40,849 bases of DNA, taken from the NCBI GenBank assembly GCA_024742475.1, contig JANSYI010000053.1:1-40849 (forward strand), read 5' to 3'. Below the pieces are notes generated by a model that did no database searches, was not told where the DNA came from, and was given only the letters and a program-made list of their open reading frames with translations. Positions 31,645 to 40,849 of this stretch are shown in pieces. The stretch's first letter is position 1; each line of letters starts with the position of its first letter. This stretch comes from a bacterium. GTDB lineage: Bacteria; Myxococcota_A; Polyangia; Nannocystales; Nannocystaceae. A program made the translations under genes and the position numbers.

Positions 31645-33363
31645 TCACTCGTGAACGACGACGGTCGTTCCCGGGCTACCGTCGTGCGCGTGCACGCCAT
31701 GCCAGCCCTCGGGCAGCACCGGCGAGGACCAGTCGAAGAGCCACTTGGCGTCGGCCGGGCCGAGGTTCACGCACCCGTGGCTGCGCACGCGTCCGAACCC
31801 GTCGTGCCAGAACGCGCCGTGCAGGGCGATGCTGTCGTTGAAGTACATCGTCCACGGCACATCTTGGATCGAGTAGTTGCCGTCGGTGTCCGACTGCCCG
31901 TCCATCGTGGTCGAGACATGCTTGCTGCGGATGCGCCAGCGGCCGGTCGGCGTCTCGAACGATTCTTCCTTGGTGCCCTTCTTGCCCGTCGACACCAGCG
32001 TGATGAACGTCGGCTCGGTGCCCTGGTAGGCGACCAGCATCTGCTTGCCCAGGTTGACGTCAATCCACCGGTCGTAGGGCTCGAGGCCCTCGGGCAGGGG
32101 CTGTGGCTCGGCGAACCGAATCACGCCCTTGCGAATGAGTCCGCCGTCGGTGGTGAGCATGTAGGCCTTGCCCGCGTGCTCGACCTCCTCCTGCAGGTCG
32201 ACGAACGTCTTGTTGGGCAGCGTCTCCTTGGCCACGAGCACGCCGTCCTCGTTGAACTCGTACCGCTTGGCGCCCTTGGGCGTCATGACGAAACCCATCG
32301 GGAAGCTCGTACCATCGGGCAGCACGCGTCCCTCGAAGTTCTTGGCCTTGTAGAGGTAGGCGGCGCTCGCCTCGACGAAGCCGCCGCGACCTGTCTTCCA
32401 GTAGTTGATGCCGTCGACCTCGACCTTCTCGCCGATCGCGAGGAAGAAGCCCCGCTCGAGCCACGGCGTTTCGCGGCTCAGCGGCAGCGCGACCTCGGGC
32501 TCCGGCGGCGGCGGTGGCGGCTCGGGTTCGGCGACGACCGGCTCGGCTGGCGCTGCGGCGGGCGTCGTCCCATCGGGCCCTGGGAGCGCGGCCAGCCCTG
32601 CCTTCGGCGTGTCGGGCGTGGGCGGTTCGGGTTTGGCCTCGGGCTTCGGTGACGCCTTGGGCACGTCTTCACCTTTGCGTGCCCGCTCTCGCTCAGCCCG
32701 AATCTTCTCCGCCGCCTCGCGCTCCTTCGCCGTGGGGGGTCGCCAGTACATGGGCGTGTTCCACTGCTTGACGAACGCGTACTCATAGGGGAACGCGGAG
32801 TCCTCGTCCGGCGCGGTCGCGGGCGTGTTCAATCGCGGCGCGCGCTTGCCATCGACCACCAGGCCGCGCCCCACACACGCGTATCCGCCCTGGGGGAGCT
32901 GGTGCCACGACCCGCGGCACCCCTTTCCCGCCACTTTGGGAGACACCATCATGCGGGCACCGACACGCAGATAGCCAAGCGAGGCCGCGCTGGTGTCGGG
33001 TCGGTCGTAGACGGTCACGACCTCGTAGCCAGCGAGGCCGTGCACGGTGAGAGATGCTTCGTCGGGCACGCCGTCGCTCGGTGCGATCGCGCCGTAGCCG
33101 GGGGGAGGCACGGGAAGGTGCTCGGGCGCCTCGGGGGTCAGTGCGACGAGGGGCTCGGGCTGCGGAGGTGCTGCCGGCGGGAGGGCGCGGTTGCGCGTCG
33201 CCTCGACCACGCGAGAGGGCGGAGCGATTCGAGGCGGGGGCTCGACCATCCCTGCGACACCGTCTTCGGGTTGAGGCATGCCCGTCGTCGGCGCCTCGGC
33301 TTGGCCGTGCCGATCGCACCCACCGAGCAACAGGAGGACGGCGAGGACTTGCGCGTGCCGCAT
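31645..33363 (-). CDS. L,D-transpeptidase (YkuD) lipoprotein
   Basis: 572 residues. Signal MRHAQVLAVLLLLGGC gives lipid Cys16. A Pro-rich spacer leads to an SH3-like stretch (about 105-170: VVTVYDRPDTSAASLGYLRVG), then a charged and Pro-rich linker. The catalytic domain fills the C-terminal 200 residues: IALHGAFWHDGFG followed by RSHGCVNL, the His-x(n)-[ST]HGC motif with the nucleophile Cys531. L,D-transpeptidases make 3-3 cross-links in peptidoglycan or attach lipoproteins to it. Lipid anchoring and an SH3-like module suggest work at the wall from the outer or inner membrane. It is the last gene in a minus-strand run with the thioredoxin-like gene (49-base gap) and ansA. Confidence 0.88.
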   Translation of the reverse strand: MRHAQVLAVLLLLGGCDRHGQAEAPTTGMPQPEDGVAGMVEPPPRIAPPSRVVEATRNRALPPAAPPQPEPLVALTPEAPEHLPVPPPGYGAIAPSDGVPDEASLTVHGLAGYEVVTVYDRPDTSAASLGYLRVGARMMVSPKVAGKGCRGSWHQLPQGGYACVGRGLVVDGKRAPRLNTPATAPDEDSAFPYEYAFVKQWNTPMYWRPPTAKEREAAEKIRAERERARKGEDVPKASPKPEAKPEPPTPDTPKAGLAALPGPDGTTPAAAPAEPVVAEPEPPPPPPEPEVALPLSRETPWLERGFFLAIGEKVEVDGINYWKTGRGGFVEASAAYLYKAKNFEGRVLPDGTSFPMGFVMTPKGAKRYEFNEDGVLVAKETLPNKTFVDLQEEVEHAGKAYMLTTDGGLIRKGVIRFAEPQPLPEGLEPYDRWIDVNLGKQMLVAYQGTEPTFITLVSTGKKGTKEESFETPTGRWRIRSKHVSTTMDGQSDTDGNYSIQDVPWTMYFNDSIALHGAFWHDGFGRVRSHGCVNLGPADAKWLFDWSSPVLPEGWHGVHAHDGSPGTTVVVHE

Positions 33364-33412
33364 GCTCTCGGGCCTAGCAAGCCCCAGAGGCCGAACGCGA
33401 ATTCTCGACGAA

Positions 33413-33958
33413 TCAGGCGTCCGCGGAGCCCGCCACGTTGGCGAACCAGTTGTCGACGGTAGGCTCGATTCCTGCCGCGTCGAGGCGATCGATGGCCTCT
33501 TTCATCTCTTCGATCTTCTGTTCGTCACGGTCGAGCAGCACGAACACGGGGTAGCTGTCGGTCTTGGGATACCAACGTTTGCGCAGTGCGTTGAACTCGT
33601 TCATGCGCGAGGCGCCCATCCAGTCTTCCTCCTTGAGCTCGAGGATGCGGAAGGCGCCGATCTTGGAGGATGGGTGTGTGTTGCCCAGCTCGAGCTCGAG
33701 GCGGCGGCATGGCTCGCACCAGTCGGCGGAGAACAGCACGGCGATCTGCTTGCCATCGTCGTTGGCACGCTCGGCCATCCGCGCGAACATCTGCTCGAGA
33801 GTCTCGCCATCGCGGGGCCGTAGCCGGCGAATGTCGTAGCCGACCTCGTCGGACACCTTGGCGCGGGCAGCGGGAGGGGCCGAAGCGGGCGCCGGCTCGT
33901 CCTCGCCAGGACAGGCGACGAGCAGCAAGCAGGTGGCGACAACCCAGGGCGTGCGCAT
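33413..33958 (-). CDS. Thioredoxin-fold lipoprotein
   Basis: 181 residues. Signal MRTPWVVATCLLLVAC gives lipid Cys16. The domain has AVLFSADWCEPCRRLELEL, with the redox pair Cys81/Cys84 (CEPC), and a later SYPVFVLLD strand whose proline is the cis-Pro of the fold. The sequence around the pair (WCEPC) resembles DsbD C-terminal-domain and DUF255-like thioredoxins, which are usually reducing. Periplasmic face of a membrane; partner not known. Placed 8 bases after ansA, most likely in one operon. Confidence 0.82.
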   Translation of the reverse strand: MRTPWVVATCLLLVACPGEDEPAPASAPPAARAKVSDEVGYDIRRLRPRDGETLEQMFARMAERANDDGKQIAVLFSADWCEPCRRLELELGNTHPSSKIGAFRILELKEEDWMGASRMNEFNALRKRWYPKTDSYPVFVLLDRDEQKIEEMKEAIDRLDAAGIEPTVDNWFANVAGSADA

Positions 33959-33966
33959 GGCGACGG

Positions 33967-34998
33967 TTAAACGTCGGGCACGGCGCCCGGGTCAAGCTCG
34001 CCCGCGAGATCCTCGCCAACCATGCGCCGCACGTCGGCGGGCGCGTGGCCCGCGGCGAACAGACAGTAGAGCTTGGTCAGCGCCGCTTCGGGCGTCATGT
34101 CGACGCCGCTGACGACCCCCGCGTGGGCGAGCGCGCGCGAGCTTGCGTAGGTGGCTTGGTCGACGACGCCGCCGTGGCACTGGCTCACGTTGACGACGAC
34201 GGTGGGCCTCGCAGCGGAGGTGGCGTTGGCGATCGACTCGAGCAGGTCGCGATCGCGATGGGGAAACGTGCCTGCGCCGTAGGTCTCGAGCACGACGCCA
34301 TCGGCGCCCTCGAGCACCGTGTCGAGCAGGGTCTTGCTCAGCCCCGGGAAGACCCGCAGCGCCACCACGTGCGGCCGAGCGCTGAAGCTCAGCGAGATCG
34401 GCAGCCCTCTCCCGCCGGGGCGCACGAGGTGCTCGGCCACGCTGATGCGCGCGCCGACCGTGGCCAGGGGCGCGAGGTTGCCCGAGTCGAACGCGACAAA
34501 GTCCGTGTTGTGGACCTTTTGCGAGCGGTTGCCGCGAAGCAGGCGGCTCGCAAAGTAGATGCACACCTCGGGGATCCGGGTCGTCCCCGCCAAGATGATT
34601 GACGTGACGATGTGCTCCCGTCCGTCGGTGCGCACGTGCTCGAGGCTCAGCTGCGCTCCGGTGAGGATGACCGGCTTGCGCAGCCCCGCGAGCAAGAAGC
34701 TCAGCGCGGAGGCGGTGTGCGTCATCGTGTCGGTGCCGTGCAGGACGACGAAGCCGTCGAACTCGGCGTCGCGCGCCACGATGGCCTTGGCGATCCGGAG
34801 CCAGTCCTGCGGCGCCATGTCAGCACTGTCGAGCAGCGGCTCGAGCACCTCGACGTGGTGCCGCGGCACGTCGGCGCGTCGCAGCTCGGGCATGGACGCG
34901 AGGTATCGCTCGAGCACGTCGCGCTGAGGCACCAGACCGTCGGGCGAGTCGGCCATGCCGATCGTTCCACCGACGTGGAGGACGCAGACCCGGGACAT
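33967..34998 (-). CDS. ansA: Type I (cytoplasmic) L-asparaginase
   Basis: 343 residues without signal peptide. The two asparaginase threonine motifs are intact: HVGGTIGM (8-15, nucleophile Thr12) and VVLHGTDTMTHTASAL (HGTDTM 87-92). GAQLSLEHVRTDGREH-like sequence and the AFDSGNLAP segment also fit AnsA. The enzyme hydrolyses L-asparagine to aspartate and ammonia. Absence of a signal and the length support the type I cytoplasmic form. First gene of the minus-strand run with the thioredoxin-like and L,D-transpeptidase lipoproteins; the cupin gene diverges 36 bases away, so promoters must be compact. Confidence 0.93.
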   Translation of the reverse strand: MSRVCVLHVGGTIGMADSPDGLVPQRDVLERYLASMPELRRADVPRHHVEVLEPLLDSADMAPQDWLRIAKAIVARDAEFDGFVVLHGTDTMTHTASALSFLLAGLRKPVILTGAQLSLEHVRTDGREHIVTSIILAGTTRIPEVCIYFASRLLRGNRSQKVHNTDFVAFDSGNLAPLATVGARISVAEHLVRPGGRGLPISLSFSARPHVVALRVFPGLSKTLLDTVLEGADGVVLETYGAGTFPHRDRDLLESIANATSAARPTVVVNVSQCHGGVVDQATYASSRALAHAGVVSGVDMTPEAALTKLYCLFAAGHAPADVRRMVGEDLAGELDPGAVPDV

Positions 34999-35034
34999 GG
35001 GGCGAAGGTATCAGGCAGCCGGTATCCTCCCAAC

Positions 35035-35514
35035 GTGCGACCGTTCTCGTCCGTCCTCCTCGCGTTCGCAGCAGGAGCCTGCACCACGGCTGCCGTGCAA
35101 TCCGCTGCTGCGCCCGAGCCCACACCCGCCGAGGCGGAGCCCTGGATGCCCGCGATCAGCCCGGTCATCACCAAGGCCGAGGACGCGCAGCGCCGCCACC
35201 CTCCGGGAGCGGACGACGTCGCGGTGACGATCCTCGCGCGGGGAGAGCAGGCATTCCTCGCGCGACTCGAGATGCCCGCCGGCGGTTCGGTCCCCCTGCA
35301 CCGCGACGCGACCGAGGAGTACATTCACGTCCTCGAGGGCGGCGGAACGATCACCGTCGACGGCGTCGACCACGAGGTCGGGCCAGGCGACACGGTGTAC
35401 ATGGCCGCGAACGCTGAGGTCACGTTCCAGGGCGCGGATGCCCCGCTCGTCGCCCTTCAAGTCTTCGCCGGGCCAGAACCTGCCGCGAAGTACGGCCGCT
35501 GGACGAGCGAGTGA
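35035..35514 (+). CDS. Exported cupin-domain protein
   Basis: 159 residues from a GTG at 35035. A signal VRPFSSVLLAFAAGAC may be cleaved as a lipoprotein (Cys16) although AGAC is not a strict lipobox. Residues 75-150 form a small cupin: VPLHRDATEEYIHVLEGGGTITVDG covers motif 1 with His and Glu ligands (the usual second His is replaced by Asp, HRD) and VGPGDTVYMAANAEVTF motif 2 without its usual His. Metal binding is therefore uncertain. Located outside the inner membrane if the signal is real. No ribosome-binding site of note. Divergent from ansA. Confidence 0.7.
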   Translation: MRPFSSVLLAFAAGACTTAAVQSAAAPEPTPAEAEPWMPAISPVITKAEDAQRRHPPGADDVAVTILARGEQAFLARLEMPAGGSVPLHRDATEEYIHVLEGGGTITVDGVDHEVGPGDTVYMAANAEVTFQGADAPLVALQVFAGPEPAAKYGRWTSE

Positions 35515-35515
35515 G

Positions 35516-36223
35516 TCAGCGCCGCCCCGACGCCGACTCCCAGCGCGGGTTGTCGGGCGGCGGGGGGAGGTCGATGGCTTCGGGCGCCGTCGCAGGCTTG
35601 GGCGGAAGCGGAAGGTCGTCGTCGGTGGGAACGGGCACGCCCGCGAGCGCGCCGCGCGGGGCGATCTCGTCGTAGCCGCCGAGCACGTTGAGGCCCGCCC
35701 TTCGCAGCGCGCGAAGCGTTTGGTGCTCGAGCCGCGCGGCCTCGTCGGCACCGTCGCGATAGAGGCCCACCATGCCCAGCACGGCATGCTGCAGCGGGGT
35801 CGCGAGGTCGAACCAGTCTCGCTTCTTGTACTGCGTCATGTGAGCGAGCGCGACGGCCCCGTGACGCGTGTTGAGCACCACGTCCCAGTGCATGCGATGG
35901 TCGCGGTAGTCGGGATCGAGGTCGGTGATGTTCCACCCCTCGAGGAAGAACTCCTCGACCCCGGCGGGCTGATACCCCACGCGGATCTGAACGCCTCGAA
36001 CATCTCGCAGCTTGATGAACGAGCGCGCGCCGTCGGGGCGCTCGAGGTGGACCTTGCCCGCCGGGCCATCGAAGACGTACGTGCCCAGCTGCGTGCGCAA
36101 GGTGACGACCTCTCCCTGCTCGCTCACCTCGAACCGGCGGCCCTTGACGCGGCTTCGAAACGCCCGAAAGCCGAGACTCGCAGTGGCTGCGCCCACCGCA
36201 GCGAGAATGAAGCCCACCGCCAC
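35516..36223 (-). CDS. Membrane-anchored hypothetical protein
   Basis: 235 residues from a GTG at 36223 (a second GTG at 36217 is equally possible). One N-terminal membrane helix (GFILAAVGAATASLGF) is followed by a basic stretch (RSRVKGRRFEV) and a beta-rich domain to about residue 185 with VFDGPAGKVHLERPDG and MHWDVVLNTRHGAV. The tail is Pro-rich (LPLPPKPATAPEA). No family recognised. Its 3' end is 1 base from the convergent cupin gene. The longer upstream frame overlaps the sulfotransferase gene and is not used. Confidence 0.6.
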   Translation of the reverse strand: MAVGFILAAVGAATASLGFRAFRSRVKGRRFEVSEQGEVVTLRTQLGTYVFDGPAGKVHLERPDGARSFIKLRDVRGVQIRVGYQPAGVEEFFLEGWNITDLDPDYRDHRMHWDVVLNTRHGAVALAHMTQYKKRDWFDLATPLQHAVLGMVGLYRDGADEAARLEHQTLRALRRAGLNVLGGYDEIAPRGALAGVPVPTDDDLPLPPKPATAPEAIDLPPPPDNPRWESASGRR

Positions 36224-36289
36224 GGCGCGATCATACCGCTGCACCAGCCCCTTTGTTCCCGCTGCGCGAAAGGAAGTACGCTCTCGGGG

Positions 36290-37162
36290 ATGTTCCTCGT
36301 ATCCGGGACGAAGCGCAGCGGGACGTCCATGTGGATGCAGGTGCTGCGGAGCGCCGGCGTCCCGGTCTTGGGTTCGGCGTTTCCGCGGAATTGGGCCAAG
36401 TCCTCGCTCAAGGACGCCAACCCCGATGGGTTCTACGAGAGCATCCTTCGGCAGGGGATCTACTTTCGCACCAACCCGCACCCCACCACCGGGGCGTACT
36501 TCATGCCCGCCGATGTCGAGGGCTACGCGGTCAAGGTGTTCGTCCCCGGTGTGGTCCGCAGCGAACGCGCCTTCATCGACCTCGTCGTGGCCAACGTTCG
36601 CAAGTGGCGAGAGTACGAGGCTTCGATCAATCGCCTCTATGCGCTCGAAGCCCGTGACCGCGAGGCGAGTTCGCCCGACGCCCCCTCGCCCTTCCGTTTC
36701 CCGCCGGCGTACGAGTGGTGGATGGAGAACTTCGCGCTCATGCGAGACATCAGCCTCCGGGGCTACCCCTACCAGCTTCAGACCTACGACGAGGTGCTCG
36801 ACGAGCCCGAGCGCGTCATCCCCGAGGTGCTCGGCCGCATGGGCCTCGCCGAGGCCGACGTCGACGCGGCCATCGCCGCGGTCAAGCCCGACAACCGCAC
36901 CCAGGACGAGGACGTCGCGCCGCTCGAGACCGAGAGCGTGCCCGATGACCTCGCGCAGATGTTCGATGAGCTCTACGAGGTCGTCCGCGATCGACGCCCG
37001 GTAGCCGGGGCGTTTCTCCAGCGCCTCAACGCCACCAACCGGCGCCTGCTGCCCAAGCTCGCGGAGCTGCAGACCAAGGTCGTGCAGTCGATGTCGAACA
37101 ACCAGCGCCACAGTGGCCGAAAACCGCAGCCAATGGGTATTGAAGGGCTCCCGTCCTCGTAG
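36290..37162 (+). CDS. Sulfotransferase-like P-loop protein
   Basis: 290 residues from the ATG at 36290. The very start, VSGTKRSGTSMWMQVLR, is the 5'-phosphosulfate-binding loop of PAPS sulfotransferases (strand, SGxxRSGTS, helix). Residues 60-75 and the LMRDISLRGYPYQLQTYDEVLDEP segment (strand then YDEVLxEPE) fit the acceptor and 3'-phosphate part of such enzymes. It may sulfate a small molecule or polysaccharide; the substrate cannot be told. Distant members of the fold have lost PAPS binding, so activity needs proof. Transcribed just ahead of the second kinase gene (64-base gap). Confidence 0.7.
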   Translation: MFLVSGTKRSGTSMWMQVLRSAGVPVLGSAFPRNWAKSSLKDANPDGFYESILRQGIYFRTNPHPTTGAYFMPADVEGYAVKVFVPGVVRSERAFIDLVVANVRKWREYEASINRLYALEARDREASSPDAPSPFRFPPAYEWWMENFALMRDISLRGYPYQLQTYDEVLDEPERVIPEVLGRMGLAEADVDAAIAAVKPDNRTQDEDVAPLETESVPDDLAQMFDELYEVVRDRRPVAGAFLQRLNATNRRLLPKLAELQTKVVQSMSNNQRHSGRKPQPMGIEGLPSS

Positions 37163-37226
37163 GGGGCTCCCTCCGCGCCGCGCGCCCCCAGCCGCAGCCG
37201 GCCTGCTACGATAGCCGACAGCGCTC

Positions 37227-38857
<1,631 letters not shown>

Positions 38858-38867
<10 letters not shown>

Positions 38868-39409
38868 CGCTCCCAGCGACGCGCTTCGATCGAGTCGAGG
38901 GCGAAGTCCGCCGCGATCGCGATCTCGATGTCGATGCGATCCTGAATCTTCAGCGCGCCCGCGAGCCCCTTGTAGGGCTTGATGCCCCACCGCGTCGGTT
39001 CGATCGTCACTTGCGCGACCAGTCGATCACCCATCGGCAAGACGCGGATGGTGTCGAGGGCGCGGCGCCGACCGAGAAGCGTGAGGGAGCCTCGCAGCTC
39101 TCCGGTGTCGCCTCGCGGCTCCAGGCTCGCCTCGAAGACGGCCTCGGGATACTTCGCGGTCTGGAGGATCTCGCCGTGGACCGTGTTCTCGATCTTCGCC
39201 ATGTCCTTTGGCGACAGGCCCTTCGGATCGAAGTCATCCCCCTTCATCGCCCCGTCCACGCGGATGGAGCCAGTGCGAAACCGGCCCACGACGGTCCCGG
39301 TCTCGAGCGTCATCTCGAACGACTGCACGCTCAAGCGAAGGTCATGCCCCAAGCGGGACAGCAGACCTTCTTTGAAGACGAACAGTCGCAGGCACGGCAG
39401 CTCGCTCAT
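38858..39409 (-). CDS. YceI-like lipocalin-fold protein
   Basis: 183 residues. VFKEGLLSRLGHDLRLSV at the start and the later ENTVHGEILQTAKYPEAVFEAS and LLGRRRALDTIRV strands are typical of YceI-family beta-barrels, which bind isoprenoid-type lipids such as polyprenols or quinones. Most YceI proteins have a signal peptide; this one begins directly with the domain and appears cytoplasmic. Last gene of a minus-strand run with the unknown pair (51-base gap). Convergent with the kinase gene. Confidence 0.75.
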
Positions 39410-39460
39410 CGTCTGGACATCATCGGACAGAGCTGGCGAGTCCCGGAGAAAAAAGCTCGC

Positions 39461-40009
39461 TCAGTCGCCCGATTCCAGCGCCATGAGCCACCGACCGACC
39501 TTAATCGAGACGCTTTTGCGCGGCGTCGTCACAACCAGAGACGAGACTGCCGCGCAGGGGTTCAGGTGGTCGGCTGGAGGAGGGGCAGCCTCGGTGCTCC
39601 GTGACAGCGCGAGCCGACGACCAGGGGGCGCGTTCGCGAGCGTGAAGGCCCCGACCAGCTCGACGCCAGCCTTCAGCTCGACGACCACCCACGACACCTC
39701 ACCGTGTCGCTCGAGCATCGCGATCGCCTCGAAGAGCGAGGCTGGAACCGTCTGTGGGCCCGACGAGATCAGGTGAACCTCGGCGCCCTGCCAACGCTCA
39801 CCGAGCTCGGTCGCGACCTGCTCTGGCGAGCACGAGGACCCCGACGCGGTGCCGACCACGAGCGGACTGACCGCACTGGGTCGGCGGACCTCTTCGAGGA
39901 CGGCGGCGCAGCAGCGCGAGAACCGGGAGAGACGCGCCAACCCGTCCTCCGCCGATAGGGCGCCTCGCTCGGGCGTCCACAGGCGGTGGGCTCGAACGAA
40001 CGCCTTCAC
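39461..40009 (-). CDS. Unknown protein B of coupled pair
   Basis: 182 residues from a GTG at 40009, whose GTG overlaps the stop of protein A (GTGA), fixing the start. No signal or membrane helix. Visible features: AVSPLVVGTASGSSCSPEQVATEL with a glycine/serine-rich turn, VHLISSGPQTVPASLFEAIAMLE, and VSWVVVELKAG. The strand-turn-helix order faintly recalls thiolase/ketosynthase-type proteins, but no catalytic Cys-His-His set can be traced and I do not assign it. Good codon use and overlap with its neighbour make it a real gene. Confidence 0.6.
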   Translation of the reverse strand: MKAFVRAHRLWTPERGALSAEDGLARLSRFSRCCAAVLEEVRRPSAVSPLVVGTASGSSCSPEQVATELGERWQGAEVHLISSGPQTVPASLFEAIAMLERHGEVSWVVVELKAGVELVGAFTLANAPPGRRLALSRSTEAAPPPADHLNPCAAVSSLVVTTPRKSVSIKVGRWLMALESGD

Positions 40010-40563
40010 GCGCGTGCCTCCACGACCCACCGCGCCTTGGCCATCACCACGCTGACCCGGTCGGGCTCGACACCTCCGGCACAGGCGACGCCGTGCTCGA
40101 TCGCGAAGGCTGCGACGACCAGCGCGCGAAGCCCCTCGCCCGAGCCGGCTTCGAGCAGCAGGTCGGGCGCGCCGCTCGATGCTCTGCACAGCTGCAGCCT
40201 TGCGTTGCCCGTACGCTCCAGCAGCAACGCGCACGTCCACCCGCCAGCCTCGACGCGGCACACGACAGCGTCGGCGACGTCGAGGTCGATGAGGGACCAG
40301 CCGGACTCGACGATGTCACTGCGTGCACTCGGTCCCAGCTTCGCGTAGCTGGGTCCGGGCAGCTCCGCGGGCGTGGCCCACCCCTGCGACGCAGTCACGG
40401 CAGCGAGCCTCGATGCACCCCACCGCGCGCTCGCCTCGGCCAACGCTTGGTCCATCGGGCGCGAGGAGGTCGCTGGGGCCCCGAACGCGGCGTGCAACGA
40501 CGTCGCCCAGGGCGGATGGGTTCCGGGGTCGTACGCCCAACCCGTGATCGGACGCGCGCCCAT
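40006..40563 (-). CDS. Unknown protein A of coupled pair
   Basis: 185 residues from the ATG at 40563, 6 bases after the stop of the Lys/Ala/Pro-rich gene. No signal or membrane helix. Visible features: MGARPITGWAYDPGTHPPW at the start, a beta-rich middle (WSLIDLDVADAVVCRVEAGG) and EGLRALVVAAFAIEHGVACAGG, which has the look of a buried helix with a His-Gly turn. Like protein B it may belong to a degenerate thiolase-like fold; together the pair would make one normal-sized enzyme. This is speculation. Same operon as the Lys-rich protein. Confidence 0.6.
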   Translation of the reverse strand: MGARPITGWAYDPGTHPPWATSLHAAFGAPATSSRPMDQALAEASARWGASRLAAVTASQGWATPAELPGPSYAKLGPSARSDIVESGWSLIDLDVADAVVCRVEAGGWTCALLLERTGNARLQLCRASSGAPDLLLEAGSGEGLRALVVAAFAIEHGVACAGGVEPDRVSVVMAKARWVVEARA

Positions 40564-40569
40564 CGGCGC

Positions 40570-40849
40570 TCAGCCCCGCCGCCGGCTCGACCGCTTGGTC
40601 GTCTTCTTCTTGGAGGCCGTCTTCTTCGCGGCGGGCTTCTTCTTCGCCGCCGTCTTCTTCGCCGCGGGCTTCTTCTTCGCCGCGGGCTTCTTCTTCGCCG
40701 CGGGCTTCTTCTTCGCCGCGGGCTTCTTCGCCGCCGCGGGCTTCTTCTGCGCCGCGGGCTTCTTCGCGGCGGGCTTCTTCTGCGCGGCCGTCTTCTTCTT
40801 CGCCGCCGTCTTCTTCGCCGCGGGCTTCTTCTTCGCCGCGGGCTTCTTC
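40570..40849 (-). CDS. Lys/Ala/Pro-repeat protein (histone H1-like tail), 5' end outside window
   Basis: The minus strand is open from the window edge to a TGA at 40570-40572, giving at least 92 codons. They encode KKKPAA and KKTAA units almost throughout, ending in a basic SKKKTTKRSSRRRG. Such tails resemble eukaryotic histone H1 and are known in myxobacterial and other bacterial DNA-binding proteins, appended to HU or to unrelated domains. The N-terminal domain lies beyond the window, so the protein cannot be named. It probably binds DNA or RNA through charge. The stop is 6 bases from the start of the next gene, so it leads an operon. Confidence 0.75.
   Translation of the reverse strand, partial: KKPAAKKKPAAKKTAAKKKTAAQKKPAAKKPAAQKKPAAAKKPAAKKKPAAKKKPAAKKKPAAKKTAAKKKPAAKKTASKKKTTKRSSRRRG
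40661..40714 (-). repeat. Three perfect 18-base coding repeats within a longer array
   Basis: The unit GCCGCGGGCTTCTTCTTC (plus strand) occurs three times in perfect tandem at 40661-40714. 15- and 18-base variants surround it from about 40616 to the window end. On the minus strand each unit encodes KKKPAA. Likely to vary in copy number. Confidence 0.85.

Noticed and set aside
40616..40849. CRISPR-like array at the right end
   Set aside because: The repeats are 15-18 bases, directly adjacent without spacers, and in frame as KKKPAA codons.

Overview
The window is high-GC bacterial DNA whose gene content points to a myxobacterium (Myxococcota), most likely of the Nannocystis/Plesiocystis type. 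The reasons are two Hanks-type Ser/Thr kinases (one with a long TPR tail), about ten predicted lipoproteins, a lipoprotein with Thr/Ala and Asp/Thr low-complexity linkers, a Cys-repeat lipoprotein, FG-GAP-like and L,D-transpeptidase exported proteins, and PEPEPE and KKPAA tails. The assignment is inferred from these traits; there is no rRNA or marker gene in the window.

Left end (1 to about 3,100): an accessory patch with visibly lower GC than the rest. It opens with what looks like the last 20 codons of an IS66-type transposase. It then holds a tight two-gene minus-strand unit: a protein with a DGxxR motif of the ParB/DGQHR/DUF262 type (1485-2687) followed by a HEPN protein with an intact R-x4-H motif (406-1479). 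This is the best candidate for an undescribed system, plausibly defence or toxin related. A weakly coding stretch follows.

3,300 to 18,240: mostly cell-envelope genes. They include an HExxH metallopeptidase lipoprotein, a lipoprotein ending in a type IV pilin-like helix, a large GT-C-like membrane protein, a di-haem cytochrome c translationally coupled to a lipoprotein, a SprT/DUF2786 protein, ExbD coupled to a gamma-glutamylcyclotransferase-like protein, a lipoprotein with five Cys-Cys repeats, a membrane-anchored DsbA-like thioredoxin and a secreted FG-GAP-like protein.

18,285 to 31,570: feoAB (ferrous iron uptake) diverges from a kinase-TPR gene that overlaps hrpB, which is followed by an rlmN-family gene. 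Facing these on the minus strand is a three-gene operon: a dihydroneopterin aldolase fused to a cupin, a short-chain dehydrogenase, and a REC-like/GGDEF/EAL protein with degenerate signatures. A Thr/Asp-rich lipoprotein with a strong intrinsic terminator follows.

31,645 to 40,849: an L,D-transpeptidase lipoprotein, a thioredoxin-like lipoprotein and ansA (one minus-strand run), a cupin, a membrane-anchored hypothetical protein, a sulfotransferase-like protein, a second Ser/Thr kinase, a YceI-like protein, and a coupled pair of unknown genes downstream of a Lys/Ala/Pro repeat protein cut by the window edge. Start/stop overlaps (ATGA, GTGA or TTGA) at 11082, 13436, 20333, 23832, 30041 and 40006 mark several operons. 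No tRNA, rRNA, CRISPR array or complete prophage was seen.
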